The notes under the pieces are model-generated. The model saw only the letters and a list, made by a program, of their open reading frames with translations, was not told the origin of the DNA and searched no databases. Positions 42,971-53,284 of a stretch of DNA of 64,000 nucleotides are shown in pieces. The position numbers and the translations under genes are program-made. Numbering within the stretch: position 1 is the first letter of the stretch; every line of letters starts with the position of its first letter. The DNA comes from JANYCO01 sp964437245 (GTDB lineage Bacteria; Bacteroidota; Bacteroidia; Cytophagales; Cytophagaceae). The stretch covers positions 1 through 64,000 of the forward strand of contig CAYTGJ010000001.1 in assembly GCA_964437245.1 (NCBI GenBank), in the 5' to 3' direction.

Positions 42971-44599
42971 ATGCCTGTATTACACTGGATCGGGAAAGAA
43001 AAGATGATCAACCATCATCACGAAGTGCCTTTCAGGTTGCTGGAGCACCGCTATTTTTTTTCCGGTAAAAAAAAACTTCCCGACCAGGGTAATAAGATCA
43101 TTCACGGAGACAATCTGGAGGCCCTGAAAGCACTTCTTCCGGAGTATGAAGGAAAGATCAATTGTATATACATTGACCCTCCTTATAATACCGGCAATGA
43201 AGGTTGGGTATACAACGATAATGTAACGGATCCCAGGATCAAAAAATGGCTGGGCCAGGTAGTGGGGAGAGAAGCCGAAGATTTTTCCCGTCATGATAAG
43301 TGGTTGTGCATGATGTATCCCCGGTTGATGCTGTTGCAGAAACTGTTGAGTTATGACGGAGTTATTTTTGTTTCCATTGACGACCATGAGTTGTCAAATC
43401 TGAAGATCGTGATGGACGAGATCTTTGGTCCCGGTAATTTCATCGAATATTTTTCCTGGATCAAAACGTCTACAGCGCCCAGTCTTTCTTACAAATCCAG
43501 AAAGACCACGGAATATATTTTGTGCTATGAGAAAAGAAGGAGCAATGTGCGCTACAAAGCCGAGCCTGGTGAAGGAGGAGATGCCCCGTTGCTGAATTCC
43601 GGAAATGCAGAAATACAACTGGTATTCCCTAAGGAATCCGTTTTCTTTAAAACCGAAGATGGTCTCTATCCGGCGGGGAGATACGAAAAGGTCATGCTTC
43701 ACAATACGCTGACCGTCCGGGAAGGAAGAGCCGGAGAAGCTATACAGGTAAGCGGAGCGTTCAAATGGACCCAGGAAACAGTGGACGAAGAGATCCGGAA
43801 GGGGACCGTTTTTATTGTGAAGTCAACCAAATTTTCTATCCGTTATCTGCGTGAAACAGAAACCACCAAGGCACCGACCAATTTTCTGAAAGAAAAATAT
43901 TATACACCTCTGATCGATAAAAAACAATCGGGAGTGGAAACCAATGAAGGAGCAAGAAAAGAGATAACAGAAATTTTTGGAAACTGTGTCTTTGATTATC
44001 CCAAACCTTCTTCTCTGATCGAATTCCTGATCTCCCTACAGGGAAATAAAAATGCAATCGTGTTAGATTCCTTTGCCGGTAGTGGTACTACAGGCCATGC
44101 GGTGCTGAACCTAAATAAAAAAGACAAAGGAAACCGGAAGTTCATTCTGATCGAAATGGGAGATTATGCCGAGACCATTACGGCCGAGCGTATCAAAAGA
44201 GTGATAAAAGGATATGGAGGGAAGGAGGGAACGGGAGGAAATTTTCATTATTATGACTTAGGTCTTCCGTTGTTTTCCGGTACGTATTCCGAATGTCTCA
44301 ATGAAGCAGTGTCACTTGAAAAGATCAGAGAATACCTGTGGTACAGCGAGACCAAAACTCCGTACGAAGCTCCTTCGGAAGAGCCCTCCTATTTCCTGGG
44401 GAGCAAAGAAAATACCGCTATTTATTTTATGTATGAACACGGAGAGGCCATTCCCCTGGATTTTGACAGTCTTGTTTCCGTGCGGGTACGTGCCAGGCAC
44501 TATGTGATCTATGCGGGAAGCTGTCTTCTTCCCGAAGATTTCATGATCAGAAATAACATAACATTTAAAAAGATTCCGGGAGACATCGTTCGTTTCTGA
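42971..44599 (+). CDS. mod: Type III restriction-modification methyltransferase (Mod)
   Basis: 542 residues. A permuted (beta-class) N6-adenine methyltransferase: catalytic DPPYNTG (D69-G75) precedes the S-adenosylmethionine motif DSFAGSGTTG (about 366-375). The middle region (about 130-330) is the likely target-recognition domain, and ILLRDALLE-like helices are replaced by ITAERIKRVIKGYGG near 405-420. Mod recognises and methylates the target; Res needs it for cutting. The res gene starts 7 bp after the stop, so the two are an operon. Confidence 0.88.
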   Translation: MPVLHWIGKEKMINHHHEVPFRLLEHRYFFSGKKKLPDQGNKIIHGDNLEALKALLPEYEGKINCIYIDPPYNTGNEGWVYNDNVTDPRIKKWLGQVVGREAEDFSRHDKWLCMMYPRLMLLQKLLSYDGVIFVSIDDHELSNLKIVMDEIFGPGNFIEYFSWIKTSTAPSLSYKSRKTTEYILCYEKRRSNVRYKAEPGEGGDAPLLNSGNAEIQLVFPKESVFFKTEDGLYPAGRYEKVMLHNTLTVREGRAGEAIQVSGAFKWTQETVDEEIRKGTVFIVKSTKFSIRYLRETETTKAPTNFLKEKYYTPLIDKKQSGVETNEGARKEITEIFGNCVFDYPKPSSLIEFLISLQGNKNAIVLDSFAGSGTTGHAVLNLNKKDKGNRKFILIEMGDYAETITAERIKRVIKGYGGKEGTGGNFHYYDLGLPLFSGTYSECLNEAVSLEKIREYLWYSETKTPYEAPSEEPSYFLGSKENTAIYFMYEHGEAIPLDFDSLVSVRVRARHYVIYAGSCLLPEDFMIRNNITFKKIPGDIVRF

Positions 44600-44606
44600 T
44601 TTTACT

Positions 44607-47218
44607 ATGGAACTAAAAAACTATCAGCAGCAGGTACTCCGGGACCTGGAAACCTTTCTGGAATACCTGGGCCGGTATAAGGATACCGGAAATGCTTTTG
44701 ACATGTATTGGGCAGATAAGATAGGTCCGTACGATCCGCTTACAGGAGAAGGGATGCAGCCTTACAAGAACAACCTTAACGAGGTACCCCATGTTTGTAT
44801 CAAGGTCCCTACTGCTGGTGGGAAAACGCTGATCGCTTGTCATGCCATTCATTCTATTTTCCGGGGACTTCTTCCTTATTCGCCTAAAACCGTTATCTGG
44901 CTTGTGCCCTGGAGTAATTTACTGGATCAGACGGTAAAAGCACTGAGGAATCCGGAGCATCCGTACAGACAAAAACTCAACAGCCTGTTTCAGCACCGGG
45001 TAGAGATCTATGAAAAGAAAGACCTTCTTTCCGGACAGAATTTTAACCCTACTCTTATCGCCGGGCAATTGTCTGTGATCGTCATGAGCTTTTCAAGCCT
45101 GAGGATCAAGAACAAGGAAAACCGCAAGGTGTACCAGGAGAACAGTCAGCTGATGGGTTTTGTACCCAGTTATAAAAAGAGGACACATCTCCTGACCGAT
45201 ATTGATGAGAGTTCTCTCATCAATGTACTTCGCAGCATGGATCCTGTGCTGATCGTGGATGAGAGCCATAATGCAGAGACCATGCTGAGCATAGAAATGC
45301 TGAAAACGCTCAATCCATCTTTTGTGCTGGACCTCACCGCCACACCCAAAGAGCATAGCAACCTGATAAGTCTGGTTCCTGCGATTGAGCTTAAAAAGGA
45401 ACAAATGGTAAAACTGCCGGTGATCGTTTATAATCATAAAGATAAAACAGAAGTGGTGAATAGTGCCCTGCATTTGCAGCATAAGCTGGAACTAATTGCC
45501 AGAGAGCAGGAAAAGAAGGGGGGAAAGTATATACGGCCCATTGTGCTTTTCCAGGCACAGCCCAGAACCGCTTCTGATAATACAACCTTTGTCAAGCTGA
45601 AGGAACAATTGCTGAAAGCCGGTATCCCGGAAGAAGAAATCAAGATCAAAACAGCAGAAAAAGACGAACTGAAAAATATCGATCTTTCGTCCAGAGACTG
45701 TCCAGTCCGGTATATTATCACGATCAATGCGCTGAAAGAAGGCTGGGATTGCCCTTTTGCCTATATACTCGCTTCTCTTGCGGACAAATCGTCGGTAGTG
45801 GAGGTAGAGCAGATCCTGGGCAGGGTTTTGCGATTGCCTTATGTGCAAAAGTATGCTTCTCCTTTACTGAATTCCTCCTATGTACTTACAGCTTCCGCCA
45901 AATTTTACGATACTTTGCAGAATATTGTCTTTGCCTTACAGGCCTCCGGCTTCAGTGAGAGAGACTATAGACATAAAGACGGGATGACGGCAGACGAAAT
46001 TAGAACCCAGCTTCCCCTCCGTCGTTCCGGAGAAGACGAGATCGAGCCCGGGAGGATTTTGTATAAAGCCGATCCGGAGATCTTCCCGGACCTGAATGAA
46101 ACGATCATGGAAGTAGAAAGAATGGTGAGAGCCAAAAATTCCGATATGGAGTTGCTGATAGAGCAGCAACGTCGCCTGCCTCTGGGAGAAAACGTACTTC
46201 AGGAAATGGGCGAAAAAGTAAGACGTTATAAACTCAGAAAAGAATTTGAAGAACTTACTTTTTTGATAGAGTTGCCGATGTTCTTATTGCTGATTCCTAA
46301 AAATGACATTTTTAAAACTCATCGTGTTATTCTGAACCGTGAGTCTCTGATCAAGGGATTCAAGCTTAGTGAGGAAGATTCGAAAATTGATCTGGACTCG
46401 TTTAGCACAGATCTTTATCAGGTAGATATTGAGGCTACCAGGGGAAATGAGTACGATACCCGGTTTACCAAGCTGGAGGATCAGGATCCTGTGGTCNNNN
46501 NNNNNNTGTGGTCAATTATATTCTTGCCAGGCCGAGGGAAAGTCAGATAAAAGAGGTAGCCCATCAGATCTTTCAGTTGATAGGAGCGTTCAATATCATT
46601 TCCGACCCGGACCTCAGGGCCTATCTGGAAAGGGTACGGAGTCATATTCCGGCCGATCAGCTTCCGGATATTATGGCACGGAAACATCATTATGCCTCCA
46701 GAATAAAAGGGAAGATCAGACAATTGATAGACCGCTATGCGGAACGCCGGTTTTATGAAATGATCAAAGTAAGAAAAATAGTCTCCGATATTATGTGGAA
46801 GTTTCCTTTGTACATCGTGCCGGGCCATGCGGGACCTCCTCTCGGAAAATCCCTGTACGAACGGGAAGGGTTTATGAACCGTTTTGAGACGGCAATGATT
46901 ACAGAGCTGTCCTCATTGCCCCAGGTAATGTTCTGGCACCGGAATCTCGGGAGAGGCAGAGGGTTTTCGATCAATGGGTACAAGTCGGATCATTACCCTG
47001 ATTTTATCCTTTTTACACATACCGGAAAATTCATTGTCATTGAAGCAAAAGGAGACGATCGTGACAATTCCGACAGTGCAGCGAAATGCAAGCTGGGAAA
47101 TAAATGGGCCGAAATGGCGGGCTGGGATTTTTATTATTTCATGATTTTTGACTCCAAAGAACTGGAAGGAGCCTATACTCTTGAGAAGGCTAAGGAATTG
47201 ATCAAGCAGATCAAGTAG
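44607..47218 (+). CDS. res: Type III restriction endonuclease (Res) with assembly gap
   Basis: A 10-N gap at 46497-46506 splits the gene, but TGTGGTC occurs on both sides (46490 and 46507) in the same phase. Collapse gives 864 residues with DQDPVVNYILARP across the join. SF2 helicase motifs: Walker A PTAGGKT (about 66-72), DESH (about 217-220), EGWDCPFAYILAS, and motif VI QILGRVLRLPY (about 400-410). A PD-(D/E)xK nuclease domain near the C-terminus has HYPDFILF then VIEAKGDD (about 789-812). It cuts DNA when Mod binds two unmethylated sites. Confidence 0.87.
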
Positions 47219-47375
47219 CAGTGGGGTTGGCAAAAAACCGATTGCAGGGTGTTTCGGTCCGGGTCGCATAATACCTCCTTTTTGTCGTTATTGCCCCTGA
47301 ACTGTTTTTCAAAGGTTCTGTATATTTATCAGAGAAAAAAGTCCTCTGTAAACTGAAAAACAACGTACTAACCCT

Positions 47376-47765
47376 ATGCAAGCACCTTCCAAAAAATTTG
47401 AGTCCGTGAAAGAGTATTTTGCGGCCTTTCCGCCCGGCACCCGGAGAATATTAAAAAACATGCAAAAGATCATACGGGCATCGGTTCCCTCCGGAGTGGA
47501 AGAAGTGATCAGTTATAATATGCCGGCTTTCCGCTTGAACGGAGTATTGGTATGGTATGCCGCCTATCAGAAGCATATAGGTTTTTATCCTTCCAGTTCG
47601 GGAATTGAAGCATTCAAGGAAGAATTGTCGGAGTATAAAAATTCCAAGGGAGCGGTACAGTTTCCACTGGATCATCCGCTTCCGGTTGACCTGATCTCCA
47701 GGATGGTAAAGTACCGGGTGGATTGCGATCTTGAAAAAGCCAAAGAGAAAAAAAAGAAAAAATAA
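47376..47765 (+). CDS. DUF1801 / iron-chaperone-like protein
   Basis: 129 residues. DUF1801 signature in VEEVISYNMPAFRLNGVLVWYAAYQKHIGFYP, closest to the YdhG/Fra-like iron-chaperone subgroup (short start, FPPGTRRILKNMQKII). The C-terminus is a run of Lys/Glu. It lies 157 bp after res on the same strand; there is no evidence that it takes part in restriction. Confidence 0.78.
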   Translation: MQAPSKKFESVKEYFAAFPPGTRRILKNMQKIIRASVPSGVEEVISYNMPAFRLNGVLVWYAAYQKHIGFYPSSSGIEAFKEELSEYKNSKGAVQFPLDHPLPVDLISRMVKYRVDCDLEKAKEKKKKK

Positions 47766-48051
47766 CGTTGATTTTTTGCAGGAAAGTTATCCTTAAAGGA
47801 GACGGCACAGAGGTCAACGTTCAGGGAAAAGAATGCAACAGCAAATGACAACGGAGATTTTCATCATGGAGCTGAATGTGATTTTTATAATTTTTTCATA
47901 AAACCGTGTAATAGTTTCAGATACTTAAATGAAGTACTTAGAGGCAGAACCCGGATAGAAAGAATAGAAACGAAGGGTTTTAGAAGGTAAGATTCTGATA
48001 GAAAAAGTTTTAGGGGAACGAACTAAACAAACGGGTTTCGTCGTTGAGTGA

Positions 48052-48756
48052 ATGTACATGAAGATTACCCGAAAACTTATTCTGCTGTTTAGTGCTTTGT
48101 CCGTGATTTTTCTGGCGGGTATGAGGTTCAAATACGATGGAGGAGAAGATGAACATTCTCCCGGAAGCGTGAACGAACTGTTGACCAAGCTGGGGGCTTA
48201 CGGACTGACCTCCGATGTTCTTTCTCTTTCTATGAAAGGTTATGAAAAGGTCCAGGATAGCCTGGGAGCCGGTTACCGGTACCTGATGATCGCTGACTTT
48301 TCAAAGCCATCTTCTGAGAAGCGGTTTTATATGATCGACCTGAAGGATACGGCTCTGGTGCTTCATGAATATGTGGCACATGGTAAAAACTCGGGAGTCC
48401 TTTATGCAAAGGAGTTTTCCAATGTTCCCCAATCCTGCCAGAGCAGTCTTGGGTTTTATAAAGTTTCTGAACCGTATTACGGCCAGCATGGCTTATCCAT
48501 TCGCCTGGACGGATTGGATAAGGACTATAACCATCTGGCACGCAACCGGGCGATCGTGATGCATACGGCGTCGTATGCACAACCGGAATTTATAAAACAA
48601 AACGGCAGGATGGGCAGGAGCTTTGGCTGTCCGGTATTGCCCGAAGAGAGCTTTAAAAAAATATCCGGGATCATTCCTGGAAACAGTTTGCTTTTTATTT
48701 ACTATCCCGATGCTGACTATCTGGAAAAATGTGTATGGCTGGACAGAGGGAATTAA
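48052..48756 (+). CDS. YkuD_2-type murein L,D-transpeptidase
   Basis: 234 residues. An N-terminal membrane/signal segment (about 8-24) leads into a YkuD_2 catalytic domain: His171 in IVMHTASYA and Cys193 in GRSFGCPVLP, the L,D-transpeptidase Cys-His arrangement. It would form 3-3 cross-links or attach molecules to peptidoglycan. The next gene, 12 bp downstream, encodes a larger L,D-transpeptidase; together they form an operon. Confidence 0.83.
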   Translation: MYMKITRKLILLFSALSVIFLAGMRFKYDGGEDEHSPGSVNELLTKLGAYGLTSDVLSLSMKGYEKVQDSLGAGYRYLMIADFSKPSSEKRFYMIDLKDTALVLHEYVAHGKNSGVLYAKEFSNVPQSCQSSLGFYKVSEPYYGQHGLSIRLDGLDKDYNHLARNRAIVMHTASYAQPEFIKQNGRMGRSFGCPVLPEESFKKISGIIPGNSLLFIYYPDADYLEKCVWLDRGN

Positions 48757-48768
48757 CATATCGAAAGA

Positions 48769-50565
48769 ATGAGATTTTATCAAATTCTGCTTTTTATGAT
48801 TGCAGGAGTAATGCTTTATTCCTGTATTTCCCGGGTACAACCCTCTTCCGGTGGTAGCCGGAAAACGCCTGACCTGAAAAACGGATCCGGTCAGGCTTCC
48901 TCTTCCGATGTACCGTCATCACCTAAAACAACAAAATACAGAAAAGGCTTCTGGCAGCCGGATGAAGCGACCTTACAGGTATCATTGGAAACTTTTTTTA
49001 AAACACATGAAGCAGGTTATGTGTTTACCATAGATAGTATTGATTTTCCTGTCTGGACAGCGATGGTAAATGTCTATAAAGCACGAAACTGGAAAGGGAT
49101 TTGGTCCGGAGAGAAAAGAGTAAGGGATATGATCGCACTTCTGAACAGTGCCGAATATGACGGACTGATGCCCCAGGATTATCATCCGGCTGCGCTGGAT
49201 GCTTTTCTAAAAAAAATACGGCGCGACACTTCCTCTGAAAACCAGCTACAGATCGAGCTTCTGGCTACTGCATCGTTCATGCGTTATTGCCGTGATATGT
49301 GGTCCGGAAAAGTAAATCCCCGGATCGTTTTTCCAGAATGGAATTATAAGAACAGAGTCATTGCTGCGAGTGACACTGTTCTTTGGGAACAATTGATTTT
49401 CGCTTCGTACGATACCCTGCCGGGTTTTCTGAGACCCAGTATCTCTTTGTATGAAGAGCTCCGGAGTGCTTATCTCCATCTGTACGAACTGGAAAAGAAA
49501 GGAGAGCAATGGGCCCGGATGGAATACCCGGGCAAGGATCTGAAAAAGAACGATACCAGCAGTATCGTCCTCGGGATCAAAGACCGGCTTTATAACATGG
49601 GTCTTCTGGATCACGAACCACAGGACAGTATTTTTGATGCTGACCTGGAAGATGGGGTAAAGGAGTTTCAGAGAAATCAGGGACTTGATTCAAACGGAAT
49701 CCTTGATAAAAAAACGTTTGCCCGGCTCAACTTTACTCTTAAAGAAGTAAAAGATATTATTCGCGCTAATATGGAACGTTGCCGGTGGATGGAACCGGAT
49801 ACGCTGAAGGAATATCTGCTTGTAAATATTACCGGTTATCAGCTTTATTATATTAAAGACCGGAAGATTGATTATACGACCAGGATCGTGGTGGGAAAGG
49901 AGGAAAACAGGACAAGGGTATTTCAGGCGAACCTGGTCAATATAGAGTTTAATCCTTATTGGACGGTTACGCCCAATATAACGAAGAAAGAAATTCTTCC
50001 TCTTTTGAAAAAGGATCCTTCCTATCTGGATAATCATAACATGATCCTGATGCGTGGGGAAGAAGTGGTGGATCATCAGGAACTTGATTTTACAACGTAT
50101 ACCAAAGACAATTTCCCTTTTGTGGTGAAGCAACTGCCGGGAAATAAAAATGCACTCGGTGTCGTGAAGTTTAATATGCCCAATCCTTATTTTATTTATC
50201 TTCACGATACTCCGTCAAAAGCTGATTTTGAGAAGAGCGGAAGAGCCTTTAGTCATGGTTGTATCAGGGTATACAAACCGCTGGAGTTGGCGGAATACCT
50301 TCTGGGAAAACAGGGTTTTTCCAGAGAGAATATTAATAACCTGGTAATTAAAGGGGAGAATACCGTAATAAGTTTACAAACAAAGGTGCCGGTGATGATT
50401 ATTTACTGGACTTATTATAAAGACAGTAAGACCGGCAAAACCGTTTTCTATAAAGATATCTATGGGAGAGACCAATTAGTCATCAACGAATTGAACCGTA
50501 AAGTGGTGTTGAAGAAGAATGCCGTACAGGAGACAAAAACAAAAGAGCTCTCGGTCAGTCAATAG
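48769..50565 (+). CDS. YcbB-like L,D-transpeptidase lipoprotein
   Basis: 598 residues. A lipoprotein signal (lipobox YSC, Cys19) is followed by a large scaffold domain, a peptidoglycan-binding_1 domain (about 270-330, DLEDGVKEFQRNQGLDSNGI), and a YkuD domain with HGC (H496-G497-C498) in GRAFSHGCIRV. It is the long type that includes E. coli LdtD/YcbB, and would build 3-3 cross-links of the cell wall. It directly follows a smaller transpeptidase gene. Confidence 0.87.
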   Translation: MRFYQILLFMIAGVMLYSCISRVQPSSGGSRKTPDLKNGSGQASSSDVPSSPKTTKYRKGFWQPDEATLQVSLETFFKTHEAGYVFTIDSIDFPVWTAMVNVYKARNWKGIWSGEKRVRDMIALLNSAEYDGLMPQDYHPAALDAFLKKIRRDTSSENQLQIELLATASFMRYCRDMWSGKVNPRIVFPEWNYKNRVIAASDTVLWEQLIFASYDTLPGFLRPSISLYEELRSAYLHLYELEKKGEQWARMEYPGKDLKKNDTSSIVLGIKDRLYNMGLLDHEPQDSIFDADLEDGVKEFQRNQGLDSNGILDKKTFARLNFTLKEVKDIIRANMERCRWMEPDTLKEYLLVNITGYQLYYIKDRKIDYTTRIVVGKEENRTRVFQANLVNIEFNPYWTVTPNITKKEILPLLKKDPSYLDNHNMILMRGEEVVDHQELDFTTYTKDNFPFVVKQLPGNKNALGVVKFNMPNPYFIYLHDTPSKADFEKSGRAFSHGCIRVYKPLELAEYLLGKQGFSRENINNLVIKGENTVISLQTKVPVMIIYWTYYKDSKTGKTVFYKDIYGRDQLVINELNRKVVLKKNAVQETKTKELSVSQ

Positions 50566-50622
50566 CATTCATAGTCCTTGCCGTAAGGAAGAGAATTTTT
50601 TTGGATTTCTTCTCTTATCCGG

Positions 50623-51081
50623 TTATGCTACCTGCTGTATCTCACGGTAGTATTCGTGATTTTCAGTCACAGCGGTATTTAACCGGTGAATGATTTTTGT
50701 AATATATTCTTTTGTCCGGTGTGTGACTATATTTTTTACCCCCGAAGAAGTGGTGATCTGTATCGCATATCGTTCACGGCTCATAAAGCCTGCAATGAGA
50801 CTGCCCAACAGCACTATGAATCCCAGGAATAGAAAAAAAGCCGGGGCAAGACTTTTGGTTTCGCTGATCATCATACCGGAAGCCGATATTTTGATGAATC
50901 CGAATATAATTAGCGCAAATCCCGCCAGAAAAATCAATCCAGCAGGAGTTCTGTCCGGTACAACGACTACCGGCCGGTAGCTCAATGTTTTTACAGGAAA
51001 GGAATCTTCTTTTACTTTTAACGTATGTTTGGTGATGGATACTCCTCTTCCGTCGATGTAGATTATCTTTGCAGGATTCAT
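50623..51081 (-). CDS. DUF6232-like membrane protein
   Basis: 152 residues. Two transmembrane helices (about 47-67 and 80-100) with GLIFLAGFALIIFGFIKI and FFLFLGFIVLLGSLI separate a polar N-terminus from a C-terminal cytoplasmic domain with an amphipathic helix (YITKIIHRLNTAVTE). The arrangement fits DUF6232-like proteins. Function unknown. It is convergent with the transpeptidase gene and followed by a short intergenic region. Confidence 0.65.
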   Translation of the reverse strand: MNPAKIIYIDGRGVSITKHTLKVKEDSFPVKTLSYRPVVVVPDRTPAGLIFLAGFALIIFGFIKISASGMMISETKSLAPAFFLFLGFIVLLGSLIAGFMSRERYAIQITTSSGVKNIVTHRTKEYITKIIHRLNTAVTENHEYYREIQQVA

Positions 51082-51180
51082 AGGTCAATGGGTTTAAGTA
51101 TACCTGCAAAGATGAGAGAATCGGAGGGGAATGTTTTACAGAAGATCCCGGAAAGATTATATTATTCCCACCAGCGTCTG

Positions 51181-51825
51181 CTACTCCTCTTTGGTTTCTG
51201 TGCTATCAGTCACGGTGCTCTTTTCAGCGTAAATACCTTTCTCGATCTTTAGCATTTCAAGCTCCAGTTGTGCCTTCTGGAGCAGTATCCTTGCTTTTTC
51301 TGTTTCAGCCAGGATCGTTTCTGCTTTCGCTTCTTCAAGTTCTATTTCGGCTTCCAGAAGAGTAGCTGCCTGAGCAATTACTTTATCATACAGTTCTTCA
51401 AATTTGCGATGGTCGATCAGTCCGTTGAAATAAGCTTCCGAAATACGGTAGAGAGCTTCGCCGGAAAGAAGTGTGCTGATGGATTTGTGTTCCAGTGCTG
51501 CTTGCTCTTTTTGCCACTTCAGCAGTTGCGAAAGATCTGCTGTTCCGGTTATTACAATGCCGGAGTCGGAAAGAATATTTTTTGAGAATTCAGGAGCCGG
51601 CAGTTGTGATGCTACTATTTTGATCTGTCCGGAGGAGTCGATCCGTATCAGCGTATTTCGCTCACCAGGCTTGTTTTGAGCCATCCAGATGTTTTGGGAG
51701 ATCGGGTGAACGCTTTTAATTTCCGGGATCTCAGGAGGAGGAAGGGAGACTGTTTTCCGGGAAGAGCTACAGCCGATGCAGACGAGAATTGTAAAAATAT
51801 AAAAAGAAATGCAGGATCGTTTCAT
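51181..51825 (-). CDS. Hypothetical lipoprotein with coiled coil
   Basis: 214 residues. Lipoprotein signal with lipobox IGC (Cys19). A proline-rich stretch (PPPEIPEIK) leads to a central beta region, then a long coiled coil (about 135-195) rich in A, E, L and I (LEAEIELEEAKAETILAE). It probably forms an elongated oligomer at the membrane. No family recognised. It lies between the DUF6232-like gene and the beta-lactamase-fold gene. Confidence 0.68.
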   Translation of the reverse strand: MKRSCISFYIFTILVCIGCSSSRKTVSLPPPEIPEIKSVHPISQNIWMAQNKPGERNTLIRIDSSGQIKIVASQLPAPEFSKNILSDSGIVITGTADLSQLLKWQKEQAALEHKSISTLLSGEALYRISEAYFNGLIDHRKFEELYDKVIAQAATLLEAEIELEEAKAETILAETEKARILLQKAQLELEMLKIEKGIYAEKSTVTDSTETKEE

Positions 51826-52038
51826 ATTAATCTAATTAGGTAGAATAATTGTACGCAAAAGTAGAAATTTATATTATATATTGCCGGCGGCACTACCATT
51901 TATTTCAGAAACTTACGCTTGAGTTACGCAGTCCTTGTAACATAATTTTTTTAAGAGTAAATTTCAGAACTAATTTAGCTCCGGCCGTCTTTATCATAAA
52001 AGTAATAACAAATCAAAGGACCGGCCGGTTTATCAATT

Positions 52039-53175
52039 ATGATTTTATTTTCAAACTGGAAGAGTGCTTTGCGTTGTAGTGGTGGCAGGTCAATAATATA
52101 TATAGGGATCATGTTTTGCATGATCGGATGTCTGCCTTACCAGGCTTATTTTTATATGATTCCTGATCCTAAAGACATGCACCGTTTTAAACATGAAGAG
52201 GTTAAGCATGCTCCCGTTTGTTATGAGTTTCCTAAAACAGCGGAAAACAAAAAGATCAATGTATTCAACTGGGATCCCGATGAGCCTCTTGAACGGAAGC
52301 CGTTGGAGTTGTTTCTGAAAAATCAGAAGGCCAATCATTTTCTCGTGATCAAGAATGATAGCATTGTGTTTGAATACAACGATCCTAAAATTGTACGTTA
52401 CCAACCTTCGCCGGCCTTCTCCATTGCCAAGACCCTGGTGTCTGCTACATTGGGAGTAGCACTGCAGGAAGGCTATGTTGGTTCTGTAAATGAACTGGCC
52501 AAACATTATCTGCCTGAGCTAAGCTATCATCCCTACTTTGATGAACTCACCATCAGTCATCTGCTCAACCAGACTTCGGGTCTGAAATTTGAAGTAGATA
52601 ATATTTCTCATGCATATTACGGGAAAATAGAGAAAGTGATGAAAGGACTTCATTTCGAGGCCAGGCCTGGTGAATATCTCAAGTATGAGAACATTAATAC
52701 TATTCTGATCGGAATTATCATTGAGCGTACGACCGGCCGAAACCTGCACGAATATTTTTCCGAGAAAATATGGTCCAGGATCGGTACCTGTGATTCTACG
52801 ATATGGGCGTACGATTATAAAACAAAACATACCCGTTCATTTGGATGTTTTGGAGCATCTTCCAGGGATTATGCCAAGTTTGGAAGACTGTACCTGAAAA
52901 AAGGGAAATGGGGCAATGAGCAGGTGATCGATAGTAACTGGGTACTGGCTTCTACAAGTCCGGTAAATTTTCTGGGAGAAAATACCGGATACAATAACTA
53001 CTGGTTTATCGGAGAGCAAGAGGTAGGTGATTTTATGTCGATGGGAATGTACCGTCAGCAGATTTATGTGAATCCGGAGAAAAATGTAGTGATCGTTTGT
53101 TTGTTGAAATTCAACAAGAAAAATCTTCCGCTGCGCTGGTGGCAGGTCTTAAGACAGATTTCAGAGCAGGCCTAG
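52039..53175 (+). CDS. Beta-lactamase-fold (class C-type) serine hydrolase lipoprotein
   Basis: 378 residues. The N-terminus has a basic segment, a hydrophobic stretch and a lipobox IGC (Cys31). The serine beta-lactamase fold includes SxxK at FSIAK (Ser128, Lys131), the YxN motif KYENI (Tyr216, Asn218), and later strands and helices with WAY, KFGRLYLKKG and a terminal K-rich helix. The KTG triad is replaced by MGMYRQQIY. It is more likely an esterase or D-stereospecific peptidase than a real beta-lactamase. Membrane-anchored, periplasmic. Confidence 0.85.
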   Translation: MILFSNWKSALRCSGGRSIIYIGIMFCMIGCLPYQAYFYMIPDPKDMHRFKHEEVKHAPVCYEFPKTAENKKINVFNWDPDEPLERKPLELFLKNQKANHFLVIKNDSIVFEYNDPKIVRYQPSPAFSIAKTLVSATLGVALQEGYVGSVNELAKHYLPELSYHPYFDELTISHLLNQTSGLKFEVDNISHAYYGKIEKVMKGLHFEARPGEYLKYENINTILIGIIIERTTGRNLHEYFSEKIWSRIGTCDSTIWAYDYKTKHTRSFGCFGASSRDYAKFGRLYLKKGKWGNEQVIDSNWVLASTSPVNFLGENTGYNNYWFIGEQEVGDFMSMGMYRQQIYVNPEKNVVIVCLLKFNKKNLPLRWWQVLRQISEQA

Positions 53176-53284
53176 GGAGGAAAATGGATTCAGCCTGTCT
53201 TATTTTGAAACGGGGTATCCGGCAGACGTACTAAATAGTTATCAGAGACATTCTTAAGAACATTTTTGACAGGAGAATAGATAG

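Noticed and set aside
47764..47821. Distant inverted repeat AACGTTGA/TCAACGTT
   Set aside because: Only eight bp with a 42-base loop; expected by chance in a region this size.
52039..53175. True antibiotic-resistance beta-lactamase
   Set aside because: SxxK and YxN are present but KTG is replaced, and the lipoprotein context fits a general serine hydrolase.
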